A DNA stretch of 39,591 bases. Origin: Candidatus Segetimicrobium genomatis. GTDB lineage: Bacteria > Sysuimicrobiota > Sysuimicrobiia > Sysuimicrobiales > Kaftiobacteriaceae. The stretch is from assembly GCA_005882335.1 (NCBI GenBank), contig VBAP01000006.1, positions 10,595 to 50,185 on the forward strand, read 5' to 3'. Under the pieces are notes generated by a model. It was not told the DNA's origin, did not search any database, and saw only the letters and a program-made list of their open reading frames with translations. The stretch's first letter is position 1. Every line of letters starts with the position of its first letter. The position numbers and the translations under genes were made by a program. This document shows positions 1-7,835 of the stretch, piece after piece.

Positions 1-1729
1 CGGTGTGATTTCGCATGATGTCCCATCGTCGAGGCACATCCACTTCGGCGCGCACCGTTTGCCCGGCGCGGATCGTCCCGCTGGCCACGCGACCGCGGTG
101 CACGATCAGCCCGCCCGCCGGACGCTGTGTGTCGACGACCTCCACCGCGCCGGTGGACGCGCGCACGCGGCCGGCATCCCCGACCTGGCCGCCACCCTCC
201 GCGTAGAATGGGGTACGATCCAGGATCACCTCGACCTGCGCGCCCGTGTCCGCCTGGCCGACCGGTTCCCCGTCGACAAGCAGCACCACGAGCCGGGCCC
301 GCGCCGCATGCTTCGTGTACCCCACAAACTCGGCGCTGACGCCTTTTTGGACAAACTGGGCATACCGGCGGTCGTCGCCCGGTCCGCCGAACGACTGCGC
401 AGCCCGCGCTCGCTCGCGCTGCGCCTCCATCGCGCGGGCGAAGCCCTCTTCATCAATAGCCAGCCCATGCTCCCGCGCGACGTCGCGTGTCATCTCCACC
501 GGGAACCCGAATGTATAGTACAGCCGGAACACCTCCTCGCCGGAGAGCACGCCCCGTGAGGCGGCCAGCGCGTCGCCGATCAGTTCTTCCAGCCGCTGCA
601 GCCCGCCGGTCAGCGTCTGGGCAAACCGCTCCTCCTCCTGGCGCGCGGCCGATTCGATGAATGATGCCTGCCGGCGCAATTCAGGGTACGTGTCACCCAT
701 CTCATCTGTGACGGCGCCGGCCAACTCCGCCAGGAACGAATGGGTCACGCCGGCGGAACGTCCAAAACGCATGGCCCGACGCATGATCATCCGCAGGACA
801 TAACTCCGGCCTTCGTTCCCGGGCACAATACCGTCGGCCATCAGGAAGGTCATGGCGCGGCCGTGATCAGCCATGACCCGATACGCCACGGTGTGCTCGG
901 CCCGCTGGCGGTCGGTCTGCCCGAGGATGCGCTGGAGGCGATCCATGAGCGGCATAAACAGATCGGTGCGATAATCGTCGTGGGTGTCCTGTAGCACGGT
1001 CGCGATGCGCTCCAGCCCCATGCCCGTATCGACCCCAGGTTTCGGCAGTGGCAGACGCGTCCCATCGGCGCGCTGGTCGAATTGCATGAAGACGAGGTTC
1101 CAGATCTCCAACCACCGCAGACAGCCGTTGTCCAAGGCGACGCTGCAATCGGACCGGCCACAGGTGCAGTGCTGCGGCCCCCAGTCGTAGTGCAACTCGG
1201 ACGTTGGGCCGCATGGCCCCACGTCGGCCATCATCCAGAAGTTCGTTGTATCACCCAGGCGCAGGATGCGCGAGTCGGGTACGCCGACCGCCCGCCAGGC
1301 GGCAGCGGCATCCTGGTCCGTGGTGTGCACCGTGATGGTCAACCGCTGCGGGTCGACCCCGTAGCCCTTGGTCATCAGCTCCCAGGCGTACGCGACCGCT
1401 TCTGGCTTGAAGTACTCTCCGAAGCTGAAGTTGCCGAGCATCTGGAAGAATGTATGGTGCCAGGGGCTGGGCCCGACGTTGTCCAGGTCGTTGTGCTTGC
1501 CCTGGACGCGCATACACTTCTGTAACGTCGCGGCGCGGGCGTAGGCGCGCCGCTCGCGGCCCAAGAAGACATCCTTGAACTGCACCATCCCCGCGTTGGT
1601 AAAGAGGAGAGTGGGATCGCCGGCTGGGACCAACGACGAACTCGGGACCACCACGTGGTCCCTCGTCCGGAAGAACTCGAGAAACGCATCGGCGACGCTG
1701 CGCCAATTCATATGAGTCTGATTGGTCAT
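1..1729 (-). CDS. alaS: Alanyl-tRNA synthetase, N-terminal part (runs off the left edge)
   Basis: Attaches alanine to tRNA-Ala in the cytoplasm. I translated the minus strand from ATG at 1729 and found an open frame of 576 codons reaching the window edge. Recognisable class II AlaRS blocks are LLFTNAGMVQFKDVFLG (about residues 41-57), KCMR..GKHNDLDNVG (71-86), HHTFFQMLGNFSFGEYF (91-107), CGPTSELHYDWG and GMGLERIATVLQ. The frame ends in RNHT, the start of the editing-domain motif RNHTATHLLH, so the remaining editing domain and C-terminal domain lie outside. The start at 1729 follows AGGTGG at good spacing; a second in-frame ATG at 1711 is less likely. A T-box leader precedes it. Confidence 0.96.
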   Translation of the reverse strand, partial: MTNQTHMNWRSVADAFLEFFRTRDHVVVPSSSLVPAGDPTLLFTNAGMVQFKDVFLGRERRAYARAATLQKCMRVQGKHNDLDNVGPSPWHHTFFQMLGNFSFGEYFKPEAVAYAWELMTKGYGVDPQRLTITVHTTDQDAAAAWRAVGVPDSRILRLGDTTNFWMMADVGPCGPTSELHYDWGPQHCTCGRSDCSVALDNGCLRWLEIWNLVFMQFDQRADGTRLPLPKPGVDTGMGLERIATVLQDTHDDYRTDLFMPLMDRLQRILGQTDRQRAEHTVAYRVMADHGRAMTFLMADGIVPGNEGRSYVLRMIMRRAMRFGRSAGVTHSFLAELAGAVTDEMGDTYPELRRQASFIESAARQEEERFAQTLTGGLQRLEELIGDALAASRGVLSGEEVFRLYYTFGFPVEMTRDVAREHGLAIDEEGFARAMEAQRERARAAQSFGGPGDDRRYAQFVQKGVSAEFVGYTKHAARARLVVLLVDGEPVGQADTGAQVEVILDRTPFYAEGGGQVGDAGRVRASTGAVEVVDTQRPAGGLIVHRGRVASGTIRAGQTVRAEVDVPRRWDIMRNHT

Positions 1730-1740
1730 AACAACCACCT

Positions 1741-1832
1741 ATTGGATTGTCGAATTGTGGATTGCCAATTGTGAATTTGACCTGCCATCGTCATTTTCGC
1801 AATTTACAATTCACAATTCTCCAATTCACAAT
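1741..1832. repeat. Hairpin array of the 7-nt word CAATTCA / TGAATTG
   Basis: The left arm carries degenerate copies of AATTGTGGATTG-like units and the right arm the reverse complement (CAATTTA, CAATTCA, CAATTCTC, CAATTCA). The arms can pair into a long imperfect hairpin. It lies between the T-box terminator and the alaS ribosome-binding site, so it would be in the alaS 5' UTR. It is AT-rich, unlike its surroundings. Confidence 0.8.
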
Positions 1833-1863
1833 AAAAAAGCCCCTCGTCACTAGGGACGAGAGG
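1831..1863 (-). terminator. Rho-independent terminator of the alaS T-box leader
   Basis: On the minus strand CCTCTCGTC pairs with GACGAGGGG (9 bp with one G-U) around a 6-nt loop, followed by CTTTTTTATT. It directly follows the T-box sequence and is the terminator arm expected in a transcriptional T-box. Confidence 0.88.
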
Positions 1864-2062
1864 TGCGCTCCCGCGGTACCACCCCGTTTCCCCACTACAA
1901 CGACAAGTTGGAGAGTTGAAGAGTTGAAGGGTTGGATCCAACTTTCCAACTCTCCAACTTTTCAACTGTGTCAAGTGGGGCTCTCTATGTGCCGGTAACG
2001 GCGGCGCCGGCCTACTCAGGGGCGGCGAGTCCCCTCATCGCAGGTTCAGTATTCCCGTTCCT
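1834..2062 (-). promoter_or_regulatory. T-box leader of alaS, with an aberrant specifier region
   Basis: The T-box sequence GGGGTGGTACCGCGGGAG (positions 1885-1868) is followed by a terminator, the standard arrangement that senses uncharged tRNA. The UGGU bulge fits a tRNA with discriminator A73 (ACCA), as tRNA-Ala has. Upstream are GAGTAG and AGAGAG blocks resembling the 5' strand of stem I. I cannot find a complete stem I with a clear GAA-codon-A specifier. The expected room is taken by a 64-nt repeat hairpin sitting in the loop of a 7-bp stem (CCCCACT at 1980-1974 with AGTGGGG at 1896-1890) just before the T-box. The leader is bounded upstream by the aminotransferase stop at 2108. Confidence 0.8.
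1905..1968. repeat. Hairpin array of the 8-nt word AGTTGGAG inside the alaS T-box
   Basis: The left arm has AGTTGGAG, AGTTGAAG and AGTTGAAG copies and the right arm has the complementary CCAACT/TCAACT series, meeting at GGTTGGATCCAACT. The same word array recurs at 4004-4107 and 35137-35248. Confidence 0.88.
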
Positions 2063-2066
2063 ACTC

Positions 2067-2096
2067 AATCTACAATCGGCTCCCTGGTAGTGTCAA
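2067..2096 (-). promoter_or_regulatory. Candidate promoter of the alaS leader
   Basis: Minus strand TTGACA (perfect -35, 2096-2091), an 18-nt spacer, then TAGATT (2072-2067, 4 of 6 matches to TATAAT). It lies just after the aminotransferase stop, so transcription would start near 2060. Position supports it; the -10 is weak. Confidence 0.6.
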
Positions 2097-2107
2097 ATGC
2101 CAACGAC

Positions 2108-3394
2108 TCACGAAGGCGCCGTGGCCTCCGATGCCACCTCTGCCAGCAGCGCTTCCGCAGCAGCCACGGCCTCCTCCAGAGCCTCCACCGCCCGGTCCAG
2201 TTGCGGCCGGGTGATGACCAGCGGCGGCGCAAGACGAAACGTCGACGGATTGTTGAGACTGTAGAACACGATCACGCCGCGCTGCAGCGCCTCCGCAGTG
2301 ACGAGCAGGACGATATCGGGATCGGTGAATTCTACTCCGACCAGCAATCCCTTCCCCCTGACCTGTTTCACCATTGCAGGATGCCGTCGCGCCAGCGCCG
2401 CCAGGCGCTCCATCAGATACGTTCCAAGATCGGCAGCGCGCTCAATCAGACGTTCGTCCTGGATGACACGGATCGTGGCGATCCCCGCCGCGCAGGCCAG
2501 CGGGTTGCCCCCGAACGTAGACGAGTGCAGATAGGGGTTAGTTTCCAGCGCCTTCCAGAGCGCCGGGCGGCCCGTGAAGGCGCCGATCGGCATCACGCCG
2601 CCGCCCAAGGCCTTCGCCATGGTCAAAATATCGGGCACCACCCCCCAGTGCTCGCAGGCGAACATCCTCCCGGTCCGGCCCAGGCCCGTTTGGACCTCAT
2701 CGAGGATGAGCAGGGCCCCCCGCTGATCGCAGATTTTACGCACGCCCCACAGATAGCCGTCCGGCGGAACGATGACGCCGTTTTCTCCCTGGATCGGTTC
2801 GAGGATGACCGCCGCGGTCCGGTCGCTGACAGCGCGGGCCATGGCTTCCAGATCGCCGAACGAGACGTGGGTGAACCCCGGCACGAGAGGTTGAAATGGA
2901 GCCTTGTACTTCTCTCGCCCCGACGCTGACAATGCGCCCATCGTCTTTCCGTGAAACGCGCCCTCCGCGGCGACGAACTCAGTCCGGCCGGTGGCGAGGC
3001 GGGCGAGTTTCAGGGCCCCCTCATTGGCCTCCGTCCCGCTGTTCGCGAAAAAGGTATACTGCAGTTCGCCGGGCGTGATCTGGGCGAGTAATTCGGCCAA
3101 GTCGGCTTCGGGTTTGCGCGGCATGGCCCGGACCGACATCGGCATCCGGTCCAGTTGTTCCTTTACTGCCGCGATGACCTTCGGGTGCCGGTGGCCGACG
3201 TTAAAGATGGCCGGCCCGCCGGAACAGTCGATGTATTCCTTGCCGTGAAGATCGTGGATGATGGCCCCGCGGGCCTCCCACTCCACGGTCATCACATTGG
3301 CGAAGCGATACAACTTGGCGAGACCGGCATTGACGTAGCGAGCGTACTTGTCCAGCGTCTCCTGCACAAGTCGATCGCGATGCTCAGAGCGCAT
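2108..3394 (-). CDS. Class III aminotransferase, putrescine aminotransferase type
   Basis: A 428-residue fold-type I PLP transaminase. Visible are [13 protein letters not shown] (about 119-131, phosphate-binding), [12 protein letters not shown] (231-242) with the aspartate that contacts the PLP nitrogen, and the Schiff-base lysine in TMAKALGGG (K261). [22 protein letters not shown] and GGGVMPIG resemble the E. coli putrescine aminotransferase PatA/YgjG more than acetylornithine or GABA aminotransferases. Substrate by family resemblance is putrescine or another omega-amine. This fits the polyamine genes at 16351-18609, although it is not linked to them. Start ATG 3394 has GGGAGGGTGG upstream. 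It is last in the HIT-rpsU-yqeY-NUDIX run. Confidence 0.85.
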   Translation of the reverse strand: MRSEHRDRLVQETLDKYARYVNAGLAKLYRFANVMTVEWEARGAIIHDLHGKEYIDCSGGPAIFNVGHRHPKVIAAVKEQLDRMPMSVRAMPRKPEADLAELLAQITPGELQYTFFANSGTEANEGALKLARLATGRTEFVAAEGAFHGKTMGALSASGREKYKAPFQPLVPGFTHVSFGDLEAMARAVSDRTAAVILEPIQGENGVIVPPDGYLWGVRKICDQRGALLILDEVQTGLGRTGRMFACEHWGVVPDILTMAKALGGGVMPIGAFTGRPALWKALETNPYLHSSTFGGNPLACAAGIATIRVIQDERLIERAADLGTYLMERLAALARRHPAMVKQVRGKGLLVGVEFTDPDIVLLVTAEALQRGVIVFYSLNNPSTFRLAPPLVITRPQLDRAVEALEEAVAAAEALLAEVASEATAPS

Positions 3395-3498
3395 GCCACC
3401 CTCCCTGTGGATCCGTCGCGGTGCGGCGAGGGCCGTACCAGCCGCCTGCCTGGAGCGTGCCCAGACGCGTCACCGCGGTCGAGCGCGTGGCGACGCCA

Positions 3499-3999
3499 CT
3501 AGGACGACGCGGCCAGGTCGGGTTGCACCAGTCGCTCCTTGGCCCGGCGTACGACCTCGCGGGTTTCCTTGTATTTGATCCGCTCGATGGCATCGTCGAG
3601 GGGAACCCACTCGCAGGTCACGAATCCCTCCTCGGCTTGCGGGCGTGCTTCCTCGCCGCCCAGGAACTCCAGGAGAAAGTAGCGCACGGTCTTGTCGTAG
3701 TATGTATCCTCGGAACGCCAGAAGAAGTAGTAGCGCTCCTCGCCGAGGTCCGCTACGACGCGGACATTTGAGATCCCGGTCTCCTCACGTACCTCCCGCA
3801 GCGCCACCGCCTCGGGCGTCTCGCCTTCCTCGATGGTCCCCTTGGGAAGCATCCATTTTCCGCTGGAGTGCTTAAGCAGTAGGATGCGGGGCGCCCCCCC
3901 ATCGCGGCGGAAGACGACGCCGCCCGCGCTCTGTGCGCGCTTGACTGGTTTTCGAGCCCGCCCGCCCTGACCTTTCTTCACAGGGACACTCCGCATCAC
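3499..3999 (-). CDS. NUDIX hydrolase
   Basis: A 166-residue NUDIX protein that would hydrolyse a nucleoside-diphosphate-linked substrate. The full NUDIX box (G-x5-E-x7-REVREETGI) is at about residues 54-76, with GKWMLPKG just before it. A basic N-terminal tail (about 20 residues, many K/R) precedes SAGGVVFRR. The YYFFWRS and KTVRYFLLEF segments resemble diadenosine-polyphosphate or NTP-type NUDIX proteins, but the substrate cannot be read from the sequence. The start may be either of two adjacent Met codons (3999 or 3996). It lies between yqeY and the aminotransferase on the same strand. Confidence 0.9.
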   Translation of the reverse strand: MMRSVPVKKGQGGRARKPVKRAQSAGGVVFRRDGGAPRILLLKHSSGKWMLPKGTIEEGETPEAVALREVREETGISNVRVVADLGEERYYFFWRSEDTYYDKTVRYFLLEFLGGEEARPQAEEGFVTCEWVPLDDAIERIKYKETREVVRRAKERLVQPDLAASS

Positions 4000-4003
4000 C
4001 TGG

Positions 4004-4107
4004 AGTTGGAAAGTTGGAGAGTTGAAGAGTTGAAGAGCCGGGACAGGAGTCTATTATGGGCTCGCGGCTGACTCTCCAACTTTTCAACTCTGCAACTCTT
4101 CAACTTG
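4004..4107. repeat. Hairpin array of the 8-nt word AGTTGGAG
   Basis: The left arm (4004-4042) has copies AGTTGGAA, AGTTGGAG, AGTTGAAG, AGTTGAAG; the right arm (4071-4107) is the complementary series. The same word is in the alaS T-box and at 35137-35248. The right arm supplies the stop codon of yqeY (TGA within AGTTGA on the minus strand), so the element abuts the coding end exactly. Confidence 0.88.
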
Positions 4108-4552
4108 TCCTGGGCAGCAACTCGCGCGCGAGCTGGTTCACGGCCGCCCCATCTGCCCGCCCCTTCACTTTCGGCATCACCACGGCCATGACCCGTCCAA
4201 TGTCGCGGACGTCCTTCGCCTGCACCTGAGTGATCGCCTCCGCGACAATGGCACGGAGCTCTGCGGGGGAAAGCGGCGCCGGGACATATTCTGCGAGGAT
4301 CGCGAGTTCCAGGGTCTCCTTGCGAACCAGGTCATCGCGTCCGCCCTTCGCAAACGCCTCGATCGACTCCCGCCGGCGCTTCATCTCACGGCCCAGCGCC
4401 TCCACGACTTCGGCATCGGTCAGGTCGCGGCCGCGCTCAATCGCCGCGTTCTGAATCGAGGCGCGGGCCAGACGGATGGTGGAGACACGTAACGAGTCCC
4501 CAGCCAGCATAGCCTTGCGCTGGTCACCGGCGAGTCGGTCTGCTAGGGTCAT
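4100..4552 (-). CDS. yqeY: GatB/YqeY-domain protein
   Basis: A 150-residue YqeY-family protein, related to the tail domain of the GatB amidotransferase subunit. Its exact role is unsettled; it is commonly encoded beside rpsU. MTLADRLAGDQRKAMLAGDS at the N-terminus, then STIRLARASIQNAAIERGRDL, are typical. The conserved C-terminal stretch DIGRVMAVVMPKVKGRADG corresponds to the usual MGxVMxxVxxKxxGRADG. I choose ATG 4552, although the frame stays open to 4768, because homology begins there and the upstream extension is low-complexity. Confidence 0.92.
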   Translation of the reverse strand: MTLADRLAGDQRKAMLAGDSLRVSTIRLARASIQNAAIERGRDLTDAEVVEALGREMKRRRESIEAFAKGGRDDLVRKETLELAILAEYVPAPLSPAELRAIVAEAITQVQAKDVRDIGRVMAVVMPKVKGRADGAAVNQLARELLPRTS

Positions 4553-4682
4553 CGCGGGATGCCTGTAAGAAGAATCATAGAAGGGGGACGACGGTCCCCC
4601 TTCTCGTTGAACACCAAACGCCGCCAGCAAGAACGCCCCACGGTACCGGCAGACACTCCAGTTGGCGGCGGCCCGTATGGGC

Positions 4683-4859
4683 CTAGTAGCCTCCGCGCCG
4701 CTTCCGGCGTGCCAGCTTTCTGCGGCGCTTCGCGCTCGGCGATTCGTAATGCTCATGCCGCTTGGCATCCGTGAGAATACCGGAGCGCTTCACCTGCCGC
4801 TTGAACCTCCGAAGGGCGCTATCCAGGCTTTCGTCCTTGCCAACACGGACTTCCGTCAT
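4683..4859 (-). CDS. rpsU: 30S ribosomal protein S21
   Basis: A 58-residue S21, a small basic protein of the 30S subunit near the 3' end of 16S rRNA. It begins [20 protein letters not shown] and ends in a run of Arg and Lys ([15 protein letters not shown]), as in the family. ATG 4859 is preceded by a G-rich tract that can act as ribosome-binding site. The frame opens earlier, at 4994, but that codon lies at the -10 box of the candidate promoter, upstream of the expected transcript start. It sits between the HIT gene and yqeY, a common arrangement. Confidence 0.95.
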   Translation of the reverse strand: MTEVRVGKDESLDSALRRFKRQVKRSGILTDAKRHEHYESPSAKRRRKLARRKRRGGY

Positions 4860-4992
4860 CCCCCCACCCCCTCCCCGCCACCCCGGCCCAGCGATGACCA
4901 ATTGGGTTAGATCGGAGCCACCCCGAAAATTCTGGACTGCGAATTTTCTGGGACCCCCGGACCCACCGGTCGGGATGAACGAAACTTCCGTC
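4860..4992 (-). promoter_or_regulatory. rpsU 5' leader with an 8-bp perfect hairpin
   Basis: About 127 nt lie between the predicted start of transcription and the rpsU ATG. GAAAATTC and GAATTTTC (within 4924-4949) form a perfect 8-bp AT-rich stem with an 8-nt loop, flanked by G-runs, in an otherwise GC-rich region. Its role is unknown; a translational control element is possible. Confidence 0.45.
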
Positions 4993-5022
4993 ATTATACT
5001 ACGGCGGGGCGGTACGGTTCAA
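4993..5022 (-). promoter_or_regulatory. Sigma-70-type promoter of rpsU
   Basis: Minus strand TTGAAC (5022-5017), 18-nt spacer, TATAAT (4998-4993, perfect -10). It is among the strongest promoter matches in the window and correctly placed for rpsU-yqeY-NUDIX-aminotransferase. Confidence 0.75.
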
Positions 5023-5072
5023 AGGTGGCATGGTTGAGCGCTCCGCGGTCTCACTTCCTCAATCAGCGCTTC

Positions 5073-5175
5073 AACCAAGACGTGTGACGCCGACCCCCTC
5101 ACCCTTCATCCCTCTCCCTTCATCCCTCTCCCTTCAGGGAGAGGGAAATGAGGTTGGGCGCTGCCGCGCCCGCAC
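5073..5175. repeat. Conserved two-hairpin element, copy 1
   Basis: It begins CCAAGACGTGTGAC, then has pyrimidine-rich CATCCCTCTCCC units (twice here), a hairpin CCCTCTCCC...GGGAGAGGG, and then TGGGCGC...GCGCCC. It shares this order with copies at 6910-6985 and 32830-32925. Unlike the word arrays, the sequence itself is conserved between sites. Together with the rpsU leader and promoter it fills the gap 4860-5175. Confidence 0.82.
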
Positions 5176-5520
5176 TTAGCCGGGAGGCCACCCCATTTTC
5201 CGGCCCCCAAGGAGATGGTAGTGCAGGTGCGCAACCGCCTGACCACCGTCGGGACCGGTGTTGGTCAGGAGCCGGAACCCGCGCTCGGCGATGCCCTCCT
5301 GCCGTGCGATCTTTCCTGCCACCAGCGCAATCCGTCCCAGGAGTCCCCTGTCGCTCTCCTTCGCATCGAGAACGGACGCGATGTGCTTCTTCGGCAGGAG
5401 AAGCACGTGCACCGGTGCCTGCGGATTGATGTCTCGGACGGCGATGACGTCTTCATCCTCGAACACCCGCTGCGACGGAATGGCGCCAGCGACAATACGG
5501 CAGAACAGACAGTCGGACAT
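5176..5520 (-). CDS. HIT-family (histidine triad) protein
   Basis: A 114-residue HINT-like protein, family activity hydrolysis of adenosine phosphoramidates and related nucleotides. CLFC at 4-7 with the CRIVAGAIPSQRVFED start is typical. The catalytic triad HLHYH (98-102) is intact and followed by LLGGRKMGWPPG. The start ATG 5520 is where homology begins; the frame is open far upstream but that part is translated repeat. It heads the group HIT-rpsU-yqeY. Confidence 0.95.
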   Translation of the reverse strand: MSDCLFCRIVAGAIPSQRVFEDEDVIAVRDINPQAPVHVLLLPKKHIASVLDAKESDRGLLGRIALVAGKIARQEGIAERGFRLLTNTGPDGGQAVAHLHYHLLGGRKMGWPPG

Positions 5521-5532
5521 TGCCCCACCTCT

Positions 5533-5629
5533 ATCGTAGAACGCAGACCGCAGATGGCAGAACGCAGACTGCAAGTACGCCAGCTCCATCTGTTTCTGCG
5601 TTCTGCGTTCTGCACTCTGCGTTCTGCAT
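5533..5629. repeat. Hairpin array of the 7-nt word AGAACGC
   Basis: The left arm has AGAACGC, AGACCGC, AGATGGC, AGAACGC, AGACTGC; the right arm has the complementary GCGTTCT and GCACTCT series. It fills the gap between the CoA-ligase-like gene and the HIT start, and reads into the open frame upstream of the HIT gene. Confidence 0.88.
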
Positions 5630-6877
5630 CTAGTCCCACGTCCGCAAGTCGACAAGTTTCTTCTCATCCGGTCCGATCGTTCCGGGCGGTACCACCTCCA
5701 CGACCGCACGCAGGCGAGTGACCTCTCGCACGCTGTCGGCCACGGCACCCCCGAGCCGTGTCTGCGGTCCACCGGTCTCAAGCCGCACCGTCAACTCGTC
5801 CTGGTGCTCGCGGCGCGTGACCACCGCCTGGTAGCGGGCCACCTCAGGATGCCGCGCCATCGCGCGGTCCAAATCGTGTGGATGCAGAAAGATACCGCGG
5901 ACCTTCACGGCATCTCCGACGCGGCCGAAAATGCGTTCCAACCGCGCCGACGTGCGGCCGCACGCGCAGGAACCCGGGGCGATGCGCGAGAGGTCGCCGG
6001 TGCCCAGCCGCAGCAATGGGTACAGGTCGCTGAGAAACGAGACCGCCACCTCGCCCATCTCCCCGTCCGGCAGCCGCGCCCCGGTGGCAGGATCGACGAT
6101 CTCCACCACCACGCGCTCGGCAACATGGAGACCGGTGCGCTGTGAGCATTCGTATGCGAGAAGACCGATGTCACCAATCGCATAGGCCTGGCCGATGCGC
6201 ATCCGGTGGCGGCGCTCCAGATCGGTGCGCAGCGACTCGGAGAGTGGTTCGCCGGAGACGAATCCCACCTCCAGGGAAGATCGCGTTCCCCGCTCACTCA
6301 CCTTGTCAAGAACCAGTGCGACAAAGCTGGGGGTGCCGATCAACCCACGAGCCCGGACGTCCTGCAGCGTCTTGACCTGGATCTCGATGTTCCCCACACC
6401 CGTGGGCACAACCACGGACCCCAGGGCCTCGAGCGCGCCGTCGAACATTGCGCCTGCTGGCGTGAGGTGATACGAGAAGGTGTTGAGCACGACGTCGCCC
6501 CGCCGGAAACCGGCGGCGAACAATGCCGGCGCAAACCCCCAATAGTCCGGCATCCGTCCCTCGGGTTCGTAGATCGGGCCGGGCGACACGAAAATCCGCC
6601 GGACATCAGCCAGCGGCCTCGCCAGCCAACCGCCCCATGGGGGGGCCTCACCCTGTCTAGTGGCTAGCGATTCCTTCTTCAATAGTGGAATTCGCGGCAA
6701 GTCGGCCAGGGTGACCGTTTCCGGGCTCACCCCCGCGGCTTCGAGCGCCTGACGCAGCGCCGGCGACCCTGTGACCGCGCGTTCGACGACCCGGCGTAGC
6801 GCGACTTCCTGCGTCCCGGCCCGCTGGGACGCCGGCTGGAGTTCGGCGGGATCATAGACGTCGTGAACGGTCGCCAC
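5630..6877 (-). CDS. Phenylacetate-CoA ligase family protein (PaaK-like)
   Basis: A 415-residue adenylate-forming enzyme of the PaaK type, expected to activate a carboxylic acid with ATP and CoA. The C-terminal part is clear: LLRLGTGDLSRI, CACGRTSARLERIFGRVGDAVKVRG and FLHPHDL match the PaaK pattern YRTGD...CxCGR...GRxDDMxxxRGxxxFP. QAYAIGDIGLLAYEC occupies the usual adenine-motif site. Odd point: the ATP P-loop, usually SSGTTGxPT, reads FVSPGPIYEPEG (about 96-106), so activity is uncertain. It is divergent from livG, which suggests a link with the importer. Start ATG 6877. Confidence 0.85.
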   Translation of the reverse strand: MATVHDVYDPAELQPASQRAGTQEVALRRVVERAVTGSPALRQALEAAGVSPETVTLADLPRIPLLKKESLATRQGEAPPWGGWLARPLADVRRIFVSPGPIYEPEGRMPDYWGFAPALFAAGFRRGDVVLNTFSYHLTPAGAMFDGALEALGSVVVPTGVGNIEIQVKTLQDVRARGLIGTPSFVALVLDKVSERGTRSSLEVGFVSGEPLSESLRTDLERRHRMRIGQAYAIGDIGLLAYECSQRTGLHVAERVVVEIVDPATGARLPDGEMGEVAVSFLSDLYPLLRLGTGDLSRIAPGSCACGRTSARLERIFGRVGDAVKVRGIFLHPHDLDRAMARHPEVARYQAVVTRREHQDELTVRLETGGPQTRLGGAVADSVREVTRLRAVVEVVPPGTIGPDEKKLVDLRTWD

Positions 6878-6909
6878 CCCCTACCACATGCGGTCGCAGC
6901 GGGTACGCC

Positions 6910-6985
6910 CGTGCCCTTACCTTTGACTCTCTCCCACCGGGAGAGGGGAATGAGGATGGGCGCTTCCGCGCCCTCATCTTTCCGC
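6910..6985. repeat. Conserved two-hairpin element, copy 2
   Basis: Contains CTCTCCCACCGGGAGAG, then GGCGCTTCCGCGCC, with the same linker (AATGAGGATG) as the other copies. It lies in the divergent region between the PaaK-like gene and livG, where promoters for both should be. Confidence 0.82.
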
Positions 6986-7044
6986 CTGCGAGCGACCGGC
7001 TCCTGTGGAGGAGGGAGTTACTGGCGGCCCGTAATTAGTCCGCG

Positions 7045-7833
7045 ATGACACCTGAGCCGGTGCTCTGCGTGGAGGACCTCCATCTGCGTTTCCACGGGAT
7101 CCAGGCCATCGCTGGAGTTGAGTTTGTGCTGGCACCGCGCGAGATCCTCGGCATCATCGGTCCCAACGGCGCTGGGAAGACCAGCGTGCTGAATTGTATC
7201 AACGGCTTCTACCGGCCCCAGCGTGGCCGCATCGTGTTCGGCGGCGGTGACATCACGCACCTCGCCCCGCACAGGCGCGCGGCGTTGGGCATCGCGCGCA
7301 CGTTCCAGAACATCGCACTGTACCCGGGGATGAGCGTGCTGAACAACATCATGACCGGCCGGATCATCCGTATGCGATCGGGCCTCTTGGCCTGCGGCCT
7401 GTATGCTGGGCCGGCGCAGCGCGAGCACGTGACACATCGTGGGGTGGTCGAAGAGATCATCGACTTTCTGGAGATTGAGGAAGCCCGCCGCCACCTCGTG
7501 GCCGACCTCCCCTACGGCATCCAAAAAAAGGTCGAGCTCGGCCGGGCGCTGGCGATGGACCCGCAGGTGCTGATACTGGACGAGCCCATGGCCGGCATGA
7601 GCGCAGACGAAAAGTCGGACATGGCCCGGTACATCCTTGAGCTCAAGGAGGTCCGCTCGCTGCCCATGATCCTCATTGAGCATGACATGGGGGTGGTGAT
7701 GGATCTATGCGATCGCCTCATCGTGATGGATTATGGCAAAAAGATCGCCGAGGGCTCCCCAGACCAGATCCAGCGCAACCCTGATGTGATTCGCGCCTAT
7801 ATCGGCCACGCCGACGAGGGAACGGCGCACTAG
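7045..7833 (+). CDS. Branched-chain amino acid-type ABC transporter ATP-binding protein (LivG-like)
   Basis: A 262-residue ATPase powering an inner-membrane LIV-type importer. Walker A GPNGAGKTS (39-47), Q-loop ARTFQNIALYPGMSV, Walker B VLILDEPMAGM and the switch His in LIEHDMGVVMDLCD are present. The C-terminal GSPDQIQRNPDVIRAYIG is the LivG hallmark. The signature motif, usually LSGGQ, reads LPYGIQ, a variant seen in LivG-type subunits. Start ATG 7045 has no clear ribosome-binding site. It is followed after 2 nt by the acyl-CoA synthetase, then livH and livM. Confidence 0.9.
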   Translation: MTPEPVLCVEDLHLRFHGIQAIAGVEFVLAPREILGIIGPNGAGKTSVLNCINGFYRPQRGRIVFGGGDITHLAPHRRAALGIARTFQNIALYPGMSVLNNIMTGRIIRMRSGLLACGLYAGPAQREHVTHRGVVEEIIDFLEIEEARRHLVADLPYGIQKKVELGRALAMDPQVLILDEPMAGMSADEKSDMARYILELKEVRSLPMILIEHDMGVVMDLCDRLIVMDYGKKIAEGSPDQIQRNPDVIRAYIGHADEGTAH

Positions 7834-7835
7834 CC

